DNA of 64,000 bases from CAMCXE01 sp046347475 (GTDB taxonomy: Bacteria > Pseudomonadota > Gammaproteobacteria > Pseudomonadales > Cellvibrionaceae). The stretch covers positions 1 to 64,000 of the forward strand of contig JAXMGD010000003.1 in NCBI GenBank assembly GCA_046347475.1, written 5' to 3'. Of this stretch, positions 52,322 through 60,203 are shown one piece after another. Within the stretch, counting starts at the first letter, position 1, and every line of letters starts with the position of its first letter. Both the position numbers and the translations under genes were made by a program. A model generated the notes under the pieces. That model saw only the letters and a program-made list of their open reading frames with translations. It did no database searches and was not told the origin of the DNA.

Positions 52322-54328
52322 TTAGGCTGCCAAATAAAAGGACTGCACCAACTCCAGCTCACGCTGTTGATCAGACTCTAAATCTTCAAAGGAAATACCA
52401 TAATGAATTTCCTCGCCCTCCTGATGAATGCGCACAATACGCCCCCGCAAAACAATCGGCGGGCGATTTAAATAGGCGTTTAACTGATCCACCGGCGGTT
52501 TGATCTGCAATTCGATGAGGTCCTGTTTATTAGCATTTAAATACTGGGGTGTGGCTAGGCGCATACCGCCCAAACTAAAATCCACCGTAACCCCCTGCAC
52601 CTGTTTCCCACCGGGCCGCCCCGCCATCACTAACAGGCTGTTGCGCAGGCGCGGATGTTCGCGTTTCGTGTTGGGATGGGGGTCTTCTAAGGTGCTGGGA
52701 ATAAATTTAAAAAAGCCAATTTGCGCCTGTAAATCCGCGACGGTTTTTTCCAAGGCGTTAGAAATGGTGGTGGTAATTTTTAAGGTGTCGTCGCTAAATT
52801 TAAGTGCGGAAAACAATTCCGTAATTTGTTGGCCCAAACGGCCCAGATGGTGCAATTGCTCTTCCGTGGCCTGCAGGATTTCACTGCTGGCTGCATGATT
52901 ACGCTGGGCAGTATGGACAATTTGCGCTATAGATTCGTCGTTTTCATCCGTGTAGGTTTGCACTTGGGTCACCACTTCGGCCACCTGGCACATGGTCAAC
53001 AAGGTGGTATCCACCTTGGAATTTAGCCCGCTCACCAGTTGGGTAATTTGCGCTGTGGCCTCACCGGTGCGGGTAGCCAGCGTGCGCACCTCATCGGCAA
53101 CCACCGCAAAGCCTCGGCCTTGTTCACCCGCGCGGGCCGCTTCGATGGCCGCGTTAAGGGCGAGCAGATTGGTTTGATCGGCAATGGCTTTGATGCTGCT
53201 GACAATTGAATGAATTTCTCCGGTGGCCGCCGCTAATTCGCGCATGCAGGATTCACTGTGCAACACCTTCTCAACGGTTTGCGCCACATGGGTACGAATT
53301 TGTGATACCGCATTTTGCCCCTGTTGGGCTTTTTGGGCGGCATTTTGAGTGCGGCTTTGGGTATCGGCCACCAAGTGTCTTACTCGGTTTAAGCCGGTTA
53401 CCAAACCCTCCGTAGTTTGATTCACTAAATCGGCACCGCGCTGACGATCTGTGCTCACTTGCGAAATTTGTTTGGAGACTGACATCACCTGATATATAGA
53501 TTGGCTGACCTCCCGATTGGTACTATCAATACCCTGTAACACGCGGTTAATTTTATCGGTTAAATTACTAAACGCGGCCAAAATACTGCCCACGGGCGGG
53601 TTTTGTGGCCGCTGGCGCAAATCTCCATCCCCCAAACGCCCCACCCAATATAAGGCGGCGGATAATTCACCACCAATCAGTGCAATGGCTTTAATACGCG
53701 CCCATTGGGCAGCAGCCAAACAAAACACGCTAATTAATAAAAATAACCCGCCCAGCTCCCAGCGAGTTTCACCTACGCTTTTTACCGCGCCCTCTTCAAC
53801 CTGTTTATTCAGTGCAGCCAATTGCGTTACTAATTTATCAATCTGTTGCCGGTGTGCGCTGTAGTCGGCCTGCATATCTTTGAGAATATCCGCCGCCCGC
53901 GCCGTCTCGCCCGATTTCATGGCAGGCGCCAAGCGGCCGCTAAACTCGGTAAAAAAGCGCTCGGCGGGCGCCGCGGCCTCTGCTAAAAGGGTTTTTATTT
54001 CCGCCGGAATATTTTGCTGCTGCCAATATTGATTGCGCGCAACAAAATCCCGCTGCAGTTGCTCCACCTGACTAAGCAGCGTTTTTTGTTCGCTGCTGGT
54101 GACAAAAGCTAATTGGTGGGCCAATAAATTAGCCTCAATGATGTACGCAGGCGGCGGCAGAACATCGGCCACTAAATCCTTGCCTTGCACCACTTTTTGA
54201 TAGGTGGGCCCGCTCACCTGTAGCTGCTCCATACGCAACCAGGCAAAGCCGCTAAATAGGCAGAACGCCAGTAAAATAAAGCCTGTTAATAAACCGAATA
54301 ACTGCCGCAAACTCATAGGTCCCATCAT
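52322..54328 (-). CDS. Methyl-accepting chemotaxis protein with a C-terminal PilZ domain
   Basis: A 668-residue membrane receptor: helix (~5-28), periplasmic helical bundle (~30-175), helix (~185-205), HAMP-like linker, MCP signalling domain (~300-530; hairpin tip with IADQTNLLALNAAIEAARAG and RGFAVVADEVRTLA) and a PilZ domain (~565-665; KREHPRLRNS and VDFSLGGMRL, the RxxxR and DxSxxG of c-di-GMP binding). The fusion suggests c-di-GMP-modulated chemosensory output. Its signalling domain has no obvious CheB/CheR pentapeptide at the end. Start ATG 54328 follows GAGGAG; two internal Mets (54325, 54316) are alternatives. Confidence 0.9.
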   Translation of the reverse strand: MMGPMSLRQLFGLLTGFILLAFCLFSGFAWLRMEQLQVSGPTYQKVVQGKDLVADVLPPPAYIIEANLLAHQLAFVTSSEQKTLLSQVEQLQRDFVARNQYWQQQNIPAEIKTLLAEAAAPAERFFTEFSGRLAPAMKSGETARAADILKDMQADYSAHRQQIDKLVTQLAALNKQVEEGAVKSVGETRWELGGLFLLISVFCLAAAQWARIKAIALIGGELSAALYWVGRLGDGDLRQRPQNPPVGSILAAFSNLTDKINRVLQGIDSTNREVSQSIYQVMSVSKQISQVSTDRQRGADLVNQTTEGLVTGLNRVRHLVADTQSRTQNAAQKAQQGQNAVSQIRTHVAQTVEKVLHSESCMRELAAATGEIHSIVSSIKAIADQTNLLALNAAIEAARAGEQGRGFAVVADEVRTLATRTGEATAQITQLVSGLNSKVDTTLLTMCQVAEVVTQVQTYTDENDESIAQIVHTAQRNHAASSEILQATEEQLHHLGRLGQQITELFSALKFSDDTLKITTTISNALEKTVADLQAQIGFFKFIPSTLEDPHPNTKREHPRLRNSLLVMAGRPGGKQVQGVTVDFSLGGMRLATPQYLNANKQDLIELQIKPPVDQLNAYLNRPPIVLRGRIVRIHQEGEEIHYGISFEDLESDQQRELELVQSFYLAA

Positions 54329-54620
54329 CCCCTTCTCCTCGGGTAGTGCTCGTTTAAGCTTAGCCTCTATGGGGCCTTACGCCAGCGGATGAGATCGGTT
54401 TCACGGCTTAGTCGCGCAGATGGCTTGTTGCCAGGGCGCGCATAGTTTAACCTTAGCGCCCATTAAAAGATCGGCGCGCCACTTATCCGCCACGCTCCTG
54501 TATCGAAGCACTGAAAGCACGGCCCTGGCGTATCCCTTCTAGCCCTCCCTAGGGCACCCACTCTAACCCTGGCGCTGCGCGCCCCTAACCCTGGCCACTT
54601 GCCCCTAAGGATAATCATCC

Positions 54621-55016
54621 ATGAATTACGACGCTTGTAAGACTTATCTCTTGAGTAAACCCGAGGTCATGGAAGTCTATCCCTTCGGTTCAGACTCCCC
54701 CTCATTCAAAATCTGCCACAAGGTATTTGCCACCCTCAGCTACCTACACGGCACAGGCCAGATGAATTTAAAGTGCGACCCAGACGAGGCCGAACGCCTG
54801 CGCGACACCTTTGACGCCGTTGTGCCGGGCCACCATATGAACAAACGCCACTGGAACACCCTGATCCTCAACGATTCCATTCCCGAAGCCGATTTAAAAT
54901 TCATGATGGATCACTCCTACAGCGTAGTTGTGGACGGCCTGCCGCAGGATCAACAAGACGGCCTAGTGGCGCGCCACGGCTTTGATGTGATTCACAAGGG
55001 TAAATTAAAAAAATAA
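54621..55016 (+). CDS. MmcQ/YjbR-family protein
   Basis: A 131-residue protein with the YjbR fold: CKTYLLSKPEVMEVYPFGSD, FKICHKVFATL, MNLKCDPDEAERLRD, PGHHMNKRHWNTLIL and DHSYSVVVDGLP. These proteins resemble DNA-binding folds, but their function is not established. AAGGA precedes the ATG. A strong terminator follows. Confidence 0.92.
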   Translation: MNYDACKTYLLSKPEVMEVYPFGSDSPSFKICHKVFATLSYLHGTGQMNLKCDPDEAERLRDTFDAVVPGHHMNKRHWNTLILNDSIPEADLKFMMDHSYSVVVDGLPQDQQDGLVARHGFDVIHKGKLKK

Positions 55017-55037
55017 GCACAGGCGTTTTGCATATTC

Positions 55038-55070
55038 AAAAAAGGCTAGTGAATCTCACTAGCCTTTTTT
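55038..55070 (+). terminator. Rho-independent terminator of the YjbR gene
   Basis: AAAAAAGGCTAGTG pairs perfectly with CACTAGCCTTTTTT around a five-base loop (AATCT), with flanking A and T runs on both sides. It starts about 20 bp after the stop. Confidence 0.92.
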
Positions 55071-55082
55071 GTTTTGAGCCTG

Positions 55083-55146
55083 CGGCAAGCAAACTCTGAT
55101 CAGCCGGTACTGCTGATCGGTAGGCGCCCTCCCATTTTGCTTGCCG
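55083..55146. repeat. Nested inverted repeats
   Basis: Outer arms CGGCAAGCAAA (55083-55093) and TTTGCTTGCCG (55136-55146) are perfect 11-mers. Inside, GATCAGC (55098-55104) pairs with GCTGATC (55112-55118). The two-level fold lies between a terminator and a MITE. No second copy was seen. Confidence 0.6.
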
Positions 55147-55235
55147 TTTCAAATGGCCCTGACGCAACGCCCAATTGTGGTAGCTAACCATAATGTGCGC
55201 TACATGAATGGGCCTTGCACACCGGAAAATGTCAG

Positions 55236-55354
55236 TTAGGGAAGCTCTGATTAAGTGGTATTTTCAAAAACGCACGAGTACGTCCATGTAGCTCCGGCGC
55301 GAGCTTCCTGCCCACGACGGTTTTGAAAATACCACTTAATCAGAGCTTCCTTAG
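55236..55354. mobile_element. MITE, probably IS5-type, with TTAG target duplication
   Basis: A 111-bp element (55240-55350) has perfect 30-bp terminal inverted repeats starting GGAAGCTCTGATTAAG. It is flanked on both sides by TTAG (55236-55239, 55351-55354). A four-base YTAR duplication and ends beginning GGAAG are typical of IS5-group elements. There is no transposase inside, so it needs one from elsewhere. The right duplication contains the TAA stop of the adjacent minus-strand gene. Confidence 0.85.
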
Positions 55355-56502
55355 AAGGCATAGTGCGCCAGAGCGCTGAAGGCAATAAATTTAGCTTTCT
55401 TTTCATCTGTACTGTCGGCGGATAAGGTTAAGCTGAGATATGGACTGTTTAATTCAACCCGTGCTGCACTCGCGCTCTGATCGTAACCTAGGCCGAGTTT
55501 AAAATACGAGCCCATTTTGTACCTAGCCATTAAGCGATTAAAGGTTATGTTGTCGATTCGCTCTTGGGACAACTCGACCTCAAATGCTGGCATGAGTTGA
55601 TAAATTGCCTCTGCCTTAGCGTGGCGTGGAATAGTTTGGCGCGCCTGACGGAACCACTCCACTCCCGATATAGTAGGTGCGCGGCGCACACTGCCATCGC
55701 GATTCTTAATTGTTCGCACTGTAGTAATCGTCGCTTCTGTGTAAGGGCTTTGACTCCACTTTATTTGGCTATAAGCATCTTCCACCAGAAGGTGAAGGCT
55801 CATATCATTTAATGGATGCCAGAGTATCTCTGCATCAATCGACTGCCCCCGTCCCGTGGCGGGTGGCGTTTCTGAGCGGCCAAGCACAACGTCTTTCGTA
55901 TAATTGTAATCCAATACCAAATCACCATTTATTTTTCCATTTGTGGATTGCAAATAACCATTTAGCTCACCGAACAAAACCTCTTCTGCATCGAAGTAAT
56001 TAAAGATTAAACGCGCGTTGAGCGAGTTAAACGGCGATAGGTCATACCCCACTTTTAGGCCGTGGGTTTGCACATGCGAAACATCCAAATGGATATCGTA
56101 ACGGCGATTGGCTTCGTAGGGAATATGGTTTTTATCCTGATAAACCAGATCAAACGTGTCTTGACTAAAATGCAAATAATAATCTTGGCGGGCAAAACCG
56201 CCGAATATTATCGGCCCAAAATCCACTCCCCATTGGCTGTAGTTACGCGTAAATGCGGTATTGCCGGGCGCCAAATCTTGGGTGTGGAGATCATCCATCC
56301 AGGCGTCGATGGAAATATTTTCGGCGTAGGTTACGCTTTCGGCCGATACAAAGAGCTTTATTTTATTCGCGTCGGATGCCGATTGATATTCATCCTGGAA
56401 TTCTGTATTCGCTTGAGCATTTTGGGCAAATGCTACAGCCAACACCCCCCATCCAATTAGCCGACTCCATACCACAAATCCCACATACCATTTACCCGCC
56501 AT
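55351..56502 (-). CDS. Predicted outer-membrane beta-barrel protein
   Basis: A 383-residue exported protein: hydrophobic signal (LIGWGVLAVAFAQNAQAN) and a mature part of alternating strands such as YYLHFSQDTFDLVYQ, LKVGYDLSPFNSLNARLIFN and YFKLGLGYDQSASAARVEL, ending in ...LAHYAF. The C-terminal Phe is the usual Bam recognition signal. It may be a porin-like or 'putative beta barrel porin' protein; no close family was recognised. ATG 56502 has AGGTG upstream; a GTG two codons earlier is possible. Its stop codon lies within the TTAG duplication of the MITE. Confidence 0.72.
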   Translation of the reverse strand: MAGKWYVGFVVWSRLIGWGVLAVAFAQNAQANTEFQDEYQSASDANKIKLFVSAESVTYAENISIDAWMDDLHTQDLAPGNTAFTRNYSQWGVDFGPIIFGGFARQDYYLHFSQDTFDLVYQDKNHIPYEANRRYDIHLDVSHVQTHGLKVGYDLSPFNSLNARLIFNYFDAEEVLFGELNGYLQSTNGKINGDLVLDYNYTKDVVLGRSETPPATGRGQSIDAEILWHPLNDMSLHLLVEDAYSQIKWSQSPYTEATITTVRTIKNRDGSVRRAPTISGVEWFRQARQTIPRHAKAEAIYQLMPAFEVELSQERIDNITFNRLMARYKMGSYFKLGLGYDQSASAARVELNSPYLSLTLSADSTDEKKAKFIAFSALAHYAF

Positions 56503-57073
56503 CACCACACCTGTTCCACTTTTTAGAGAATTAAGTTTATCTCTTATTACTATAGCTTGAGGTTATTAATATAAAGACGGCAAGCTGAATTTTTTTGCTC
56601 TGGTACGCCTCTTACAAATAACACCCTTCGCCCCCAAAATTTACTTTTGTCCTCCGCCACGCGCGCGTATACACGTTTTCTATGCTCATTAAATAGCGCC
56701 AAATAGACTTGAACAGGCATACCAATGCATGAATTTCTGTGAGAATGTTACCTTATTGGCTCTGCGCAGATACGTGGATCCGTGTGTTTTCGAACGGTTT
56801 GAGGCACTAAAGAACACTCTAAGGGCATCCATGGAAGTGACGCCGTTTTTTTGCGGATTCATAATATTTAATATCTTTACAAAAATGCACTCCTGAAAAT
56901 CCACTTTTAGCCCCCTCGGGCGGCTGCTTCCGCGCAAAATCGCTTATTTAAATTGGTTAATCTCATCTCTCGAACTTGGCATACGGCGTCGTACGACCTC
57001 ATATACCTCAACAATCGTTCACCAGAATGCTTTGAGATGGTCACGAAAACTGGATGCTAGAAGGTGCTTGAAT
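56503..57073. other. Long A+T-rich intergenic region, no supported gene
   Basis: About 570 bp lie upstream of the outer-membrane protein gene. A minus-strand frame at 56689-56937 has no SD and no family likeness. No repeat shared with the rest of the window was found. Confidence 0.35.
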
Positions 57074-57097
57074 AAAAAAAGGGGCCGAAGCCCCTTT
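57074..57097 (-). terminator. Rho-independent terminator of the large lipoprotein gene
   Basis: On the minus strand AAAGGGGC, loop TTCG, GCCCCTTT, then a U run. The UUCG tetraloop makes it very stable. It lies about 20 bp after the stop at 57119. Confidence 0.93.
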
Positions 57098-57118
57098 ATA
57101 TTTTTTGCGTTACATCTA

Positions 57119-59356
57119 TTATCGCAAATCGACCAAGCAGAAGAATTTTCCGTTGTCAGCCCGCGACACTTTTACACAACCATCGTCATTCTGTGCAATG
57201 TTTGCGAGAACCTTAGTTCCATCTGGAGCCATAATTTTTCCAGTAAACTTACCTCCGGCAGTTGGCTGAGAGAGTGTCATAGTTAAACGATCTTGGTTAG
57301 AAATGGTAACGTCATAGGGTTGATCGGCCATGCGCTTCACCAGAGTAGCAAAACGAAAATTGTAAGCACCGAAAACCAAATCCAACGCCGTGCGGGTAGT
57401 CGATAAGTTCTCACGTGATGCAGTTAATCGCACTGCCGCTGCTTTTAGTTGGGTATTTAAATCAGCGTAAAAGCTCACAATCGCCGTGAAGTTATTGTAT
57501 TTGTCCTCAGTAACAGAGAGATCGGTAGGATCAGCGCCAGCCGCTAGCTGCTCGATCGTTACCCCTTTGGTGCTGCCAGCGATATTGAGGGCAAAAGCAA
57601 ATTTTTCACCGGTGGTGTTTTTCACTAAGCCATCAAAGGCTAGTACATAAGTGCCAACACTAGATGAACTATCAAATGAAGTGCCCTTTGCGTGTTGGAT
57701 ATTCGCTGCATCAAAACGGAAGGTACCGGAGGCGGTGACGGGATCAACGACGGTATTGGCTTGGGCTTGTTGCGCGACTTCACCGATCAATACTACCTTG
57801 AGGCCCTCCAGCGAAGTAGTCTCAATATTATTTTTGGTTTCTCGAGTTATTTTAGTTGCGTCAATACCACTGCTGTCGCCAATCGAAATTTTGATGGCCG
57901 CATTAGACGCGTTACCGGTCAATCTAAATTTACCCGTTCCAGTTTCAACACCGTCTGTTGTGCTATCGGTATGCTGTTCGCTGGCCATTAATTTGATTGT
58001 ATCGCCCCATATAGTCTGATCAACGGTGTAGGCAACGGTTTGTGCAGTTTTTGCAATGCTCACTTTAATGTCGCCAGCCATAAAAGATGTTAATGCGGCG
58101 TCATAATGGTAGGCATCAGCAGCTTCTACAATGGCCTCTGCAGCGGCATTCATACTTTTCCCGAGATCTTCCATCTCAGGACCGCTTAGCATTTCAGCCG
58201 CTGCCCACTGTGTACGCAATTTATCCGACTTCGCGCGAATCGTAGTGCTTGGTGTAGTACCAGTTAAAGGAGTATCTAAAACCAAATCACCGCTGTTGAT
58301 TAATTGACGAATAATATCGGCGAAATCATAGGCTTTTTGGAATAGGGAATCATCAGGAAGAACAACTCCGGTGTTGTAGACATCTACAGGCTCGTTACGG
58401 ACTCGGCCCAAGTCATTTAATACTGTAGTGATAAGTTCAGTTAAGTCGACACCGCTAGCATTAAGTTTTTTAACTTGATCCAGGGTATCACTCAGGGCAG
58501 TAAGAATTTTTGTTAAATCGGCTACAGTGGAATCGCTGCTATTACTGGCGACACCCTTACCCGTAATATCGGAAATTAATTTAGCTAAGGCTTGCTCAAG
58601 CGTGAAGCCAGGGTTTGCAGATCTTGAGGCTGTTACAAGCGCAGCATTTAACGCCGATAAACGCAAAGCGCTTGCTTTGCCACCATTAACAGCTGCTTTA
58701 ACTGCTTCTGCGTCGGTAATGTCAATTAATTCCAGCTGGGACAACTCACCCACAATGCTGAATATGTTGGCAATTTCGCCATTGGCTTTTTTGATAGCAG
58801 CCGCCAATTTGGTCAAATCGGCGTTGGCGGTTAGGGCTTTACGAGCATGTTCAGCCGCTATTGTTGTGAGTGTAGAGATGTTGACTACGTTGTTGGACTG
58901 ATCAAGCGATGACAGAATGGTTTCCAATGCCAGCTTTGAGTTTCCAGGTACCGCAAATTTTTGACCAAATGCAACATTATTATCACAGCCCGTTGCAAGG
59001 TCACAGGTCATTTGGGTTGTGTTATCCGATGCCGGTGTAATGCGCAATGATACGGGTTTATTGACGAGGGTATTGGGAAGTTTAATGGTGTATTTTCCCT
59101 TATTATCCGTCTTCGTTTCGGCAATGGGATTTAAGGATGGCATCCCATTAGCATCGAGCGTGTGAACGGTGACCCGGGCCAAGGAAACTAGCCCTTTTAC
59201 TGCAACGCCCGATACGTCAACGGTGGTCACTGGGGGCGGCGGAGGTGGTTCCGTAGTTGTGTTTGTGCTGTTGTTATTGCTGCTGCAACCGCAGCCTTGA
59301 GTTAGGGATGCGGCACCTAAGGCGCCTATGGCTAAAAGTCGAGTAACTAAATTCAC
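57119..59356 (-). CDS. Large predicted lipoprotein, 745 aa
   Basis: Signal peptide with lipobox-like TQGC (Cys22), then an Asn/Thr/Pro-rich spacer with six prolines (~25-45). Next comes a carboxypeptidase-regulatory-like domain (VSGVAVKGLVSLARVTVHTL; KTDNKGKYTIKLP), a long helical middle (~150-400; many Ala, Leu, Ser) and a C-terminal strand-rich part ending DGCVKVSRADNGKFFCLVDLR. No enzyme motif is seen. Start is GTG 59356, which has AGGAG six bases upstream and opens the signal peptide; the frame is open 32 codons earlier. Surface or periplasmic role unknown. Confidence 0.8.
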   Translation of the reverse strand: MNLVTRLLAIGALGAASLTQGCGCSSNNNSTNTTTEPPPPPPVTTVDVSGVAVKGLVSLARVTVHTLDANGMPSLNPIAETKTDNKGKYTIKLPNTLVNKPVSLRITPASDNTTQMTCDLATGCDNNVAFGQKFAVPGNSKLALETILSSLDQSNNVVNISTLTTIAAEHARKALTANADLTKLAAAIKKANGEIANIFSIVGELSQLELIDITDAEAVKAAVNGGKASALRLSALNAALVTASRSANPGFTLEQALAKLISDITGKGVASNSSDSTVADLTKILTALSDTLDQVKKLNASGVDLTELITTVLNDLGRVRNEPVDVYNTGVVLPDDSLFQKAYDFADIIRQLINSGDLVLDTPLTGTTPSTTIRAKSDKLRTQWAAAEMLSGPEMEDLGKSMNAAAEAIVEAADAYHYDAALTSFMAGDIKVSIAKTAQTVAYTVDQTIWGDTIKLMASEQHTDSTTDGVETGTGKFRLTGNASNAAIKISIGDSSGIDATKITRETKNNIETTSLEGLKVVLIGEVAQQAQANTVVDPVTASGTFRFDAANIQHAKGTSFDSSSSVGTYVLAFDGLVKNTTGEKFAFALNIAGSTKGVTIEQLAAGADPTDLSVTEDKYNNFTAIVSFYADLNTQLKAAAVRLTASRENLSTTRTALDLVFGAYNFRFATLVKRMADQPYDVTISNQDRLTMTLSQPTAGGKFTGKIMAPDGTKVLANIAQNDDGCVKVSRADNGKFFCLVDLR

Positions 59357-59902
59357 GGTAATCTCCTGGCAAATTAAACACTCAAGCCTTCCCTGCCTTG
59401 CTAAAACAAGACACAAGTACACAGGTACCCGGTAAGACTGGATGCGCGACAAACGATAGTTTTTGTTGGCAAAAAACTGCGTTACGAAAAGAACTATAGA
59501 TGCCAGGTTAACATTCGCAACCGAGTGGCCGAGGGCAAAAAAAATTTAGCCGCCAAAATCTGTGCGTCAAAATTCGTGCTTTTTATTGATGGAGCCAATT
59601 TTAAAATTGAGCCGTCAATTTAATGGCTTTGTTTTTTGATCCGGGTCCAGAAACTGGCTGTTGGCTGCGGGGCTGAAATGCTAAGTGCGCACTTAGCGCG
59701 CTAGCAGTAGCTTAGTTTTTGACTGTTATCACGCCCTGCAGAGCAAAACAAAATTGAATTGTTAATGAGTTTGTAATGTCGATCTTGTCTATCTTGAACG
59801 TGCTTATAGCGTGAGTGTTTGGTGAGCAGGGATTTATTCAAAAGCCGAATTAGCTATCTGCGGTTATTAGGTTTTTAGAGTTTATTGGGCTGCGCAGGGC
59901 GT

Positions 59903-59928
59903 GGGCACCCACAAGGGGCGCCCCTACA
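59903..59928. repeat. Short GGGCGCCC inverted repeat, copy B
   Basis: Matches 2711-2736 at 25 of 26 bases (an A replaces G at position 5, which weakens one stem pair). Confidence 0.75.
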
Positions 59929-59965
59929 GGCGATGTCATTAAGTTAAGGATTTTTGCTCTCTGGC

Positions 59966-60042
59966 GTAGCCCGGATGAAGTGAAACGCAATCCGGGTTTT
60001 GTTCGGAATACCCCCGGATTACGCTGCGCTCCATCCGGGCTC
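59966..60042. repeat. GTAGCCCGGATG-type intergenic repeat
   Basis: AGCCCGGATGAAGTGAAACG and CAATCCGGG on the left pair with CCCGGATTACGCTGCGCTCC and ATCCGGGCT on the right. The sequence class (GTAGCCCGGATG...ATCCGGGCTAC) is widespread in gammaproteobacteria. Confidence 0.8.
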
Positions 60043-60203
60043 CTAAAGTCAATTGAATTAATGTTGCGACATCAAAACTCTTAACCTAATGACATTGCCC
60101 CAACAGGAGGCCCCTAAAGGGTTTAGAACCTTGCGATTGTAGGCACCGGGAAAAGCCTGGCGCTTGTTAGGCTTTACCAGGTATGTGATTCAAAAGAGGC
60201 GTA

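Larger units (their letters stand above)
59357..60203. other. Long intergenic region with two repeat types
   Basis: The 847 bp between the large lipoprotein and dxs carry two GC-rich repeats (59903-59928, 59966-60042). Near 60153 is AAAGCCT...AGGCTTT, a possible weak terminator for dxs. No gene is supported. The lipoprotein promoter is expected in the left part. Confidence 0.45.

Noticed and set aside
56689..56937. Minus-strand frame upstream of the outer-membrane protein
   Set aside because: A+T-rich, no SD, no recognisable domain.
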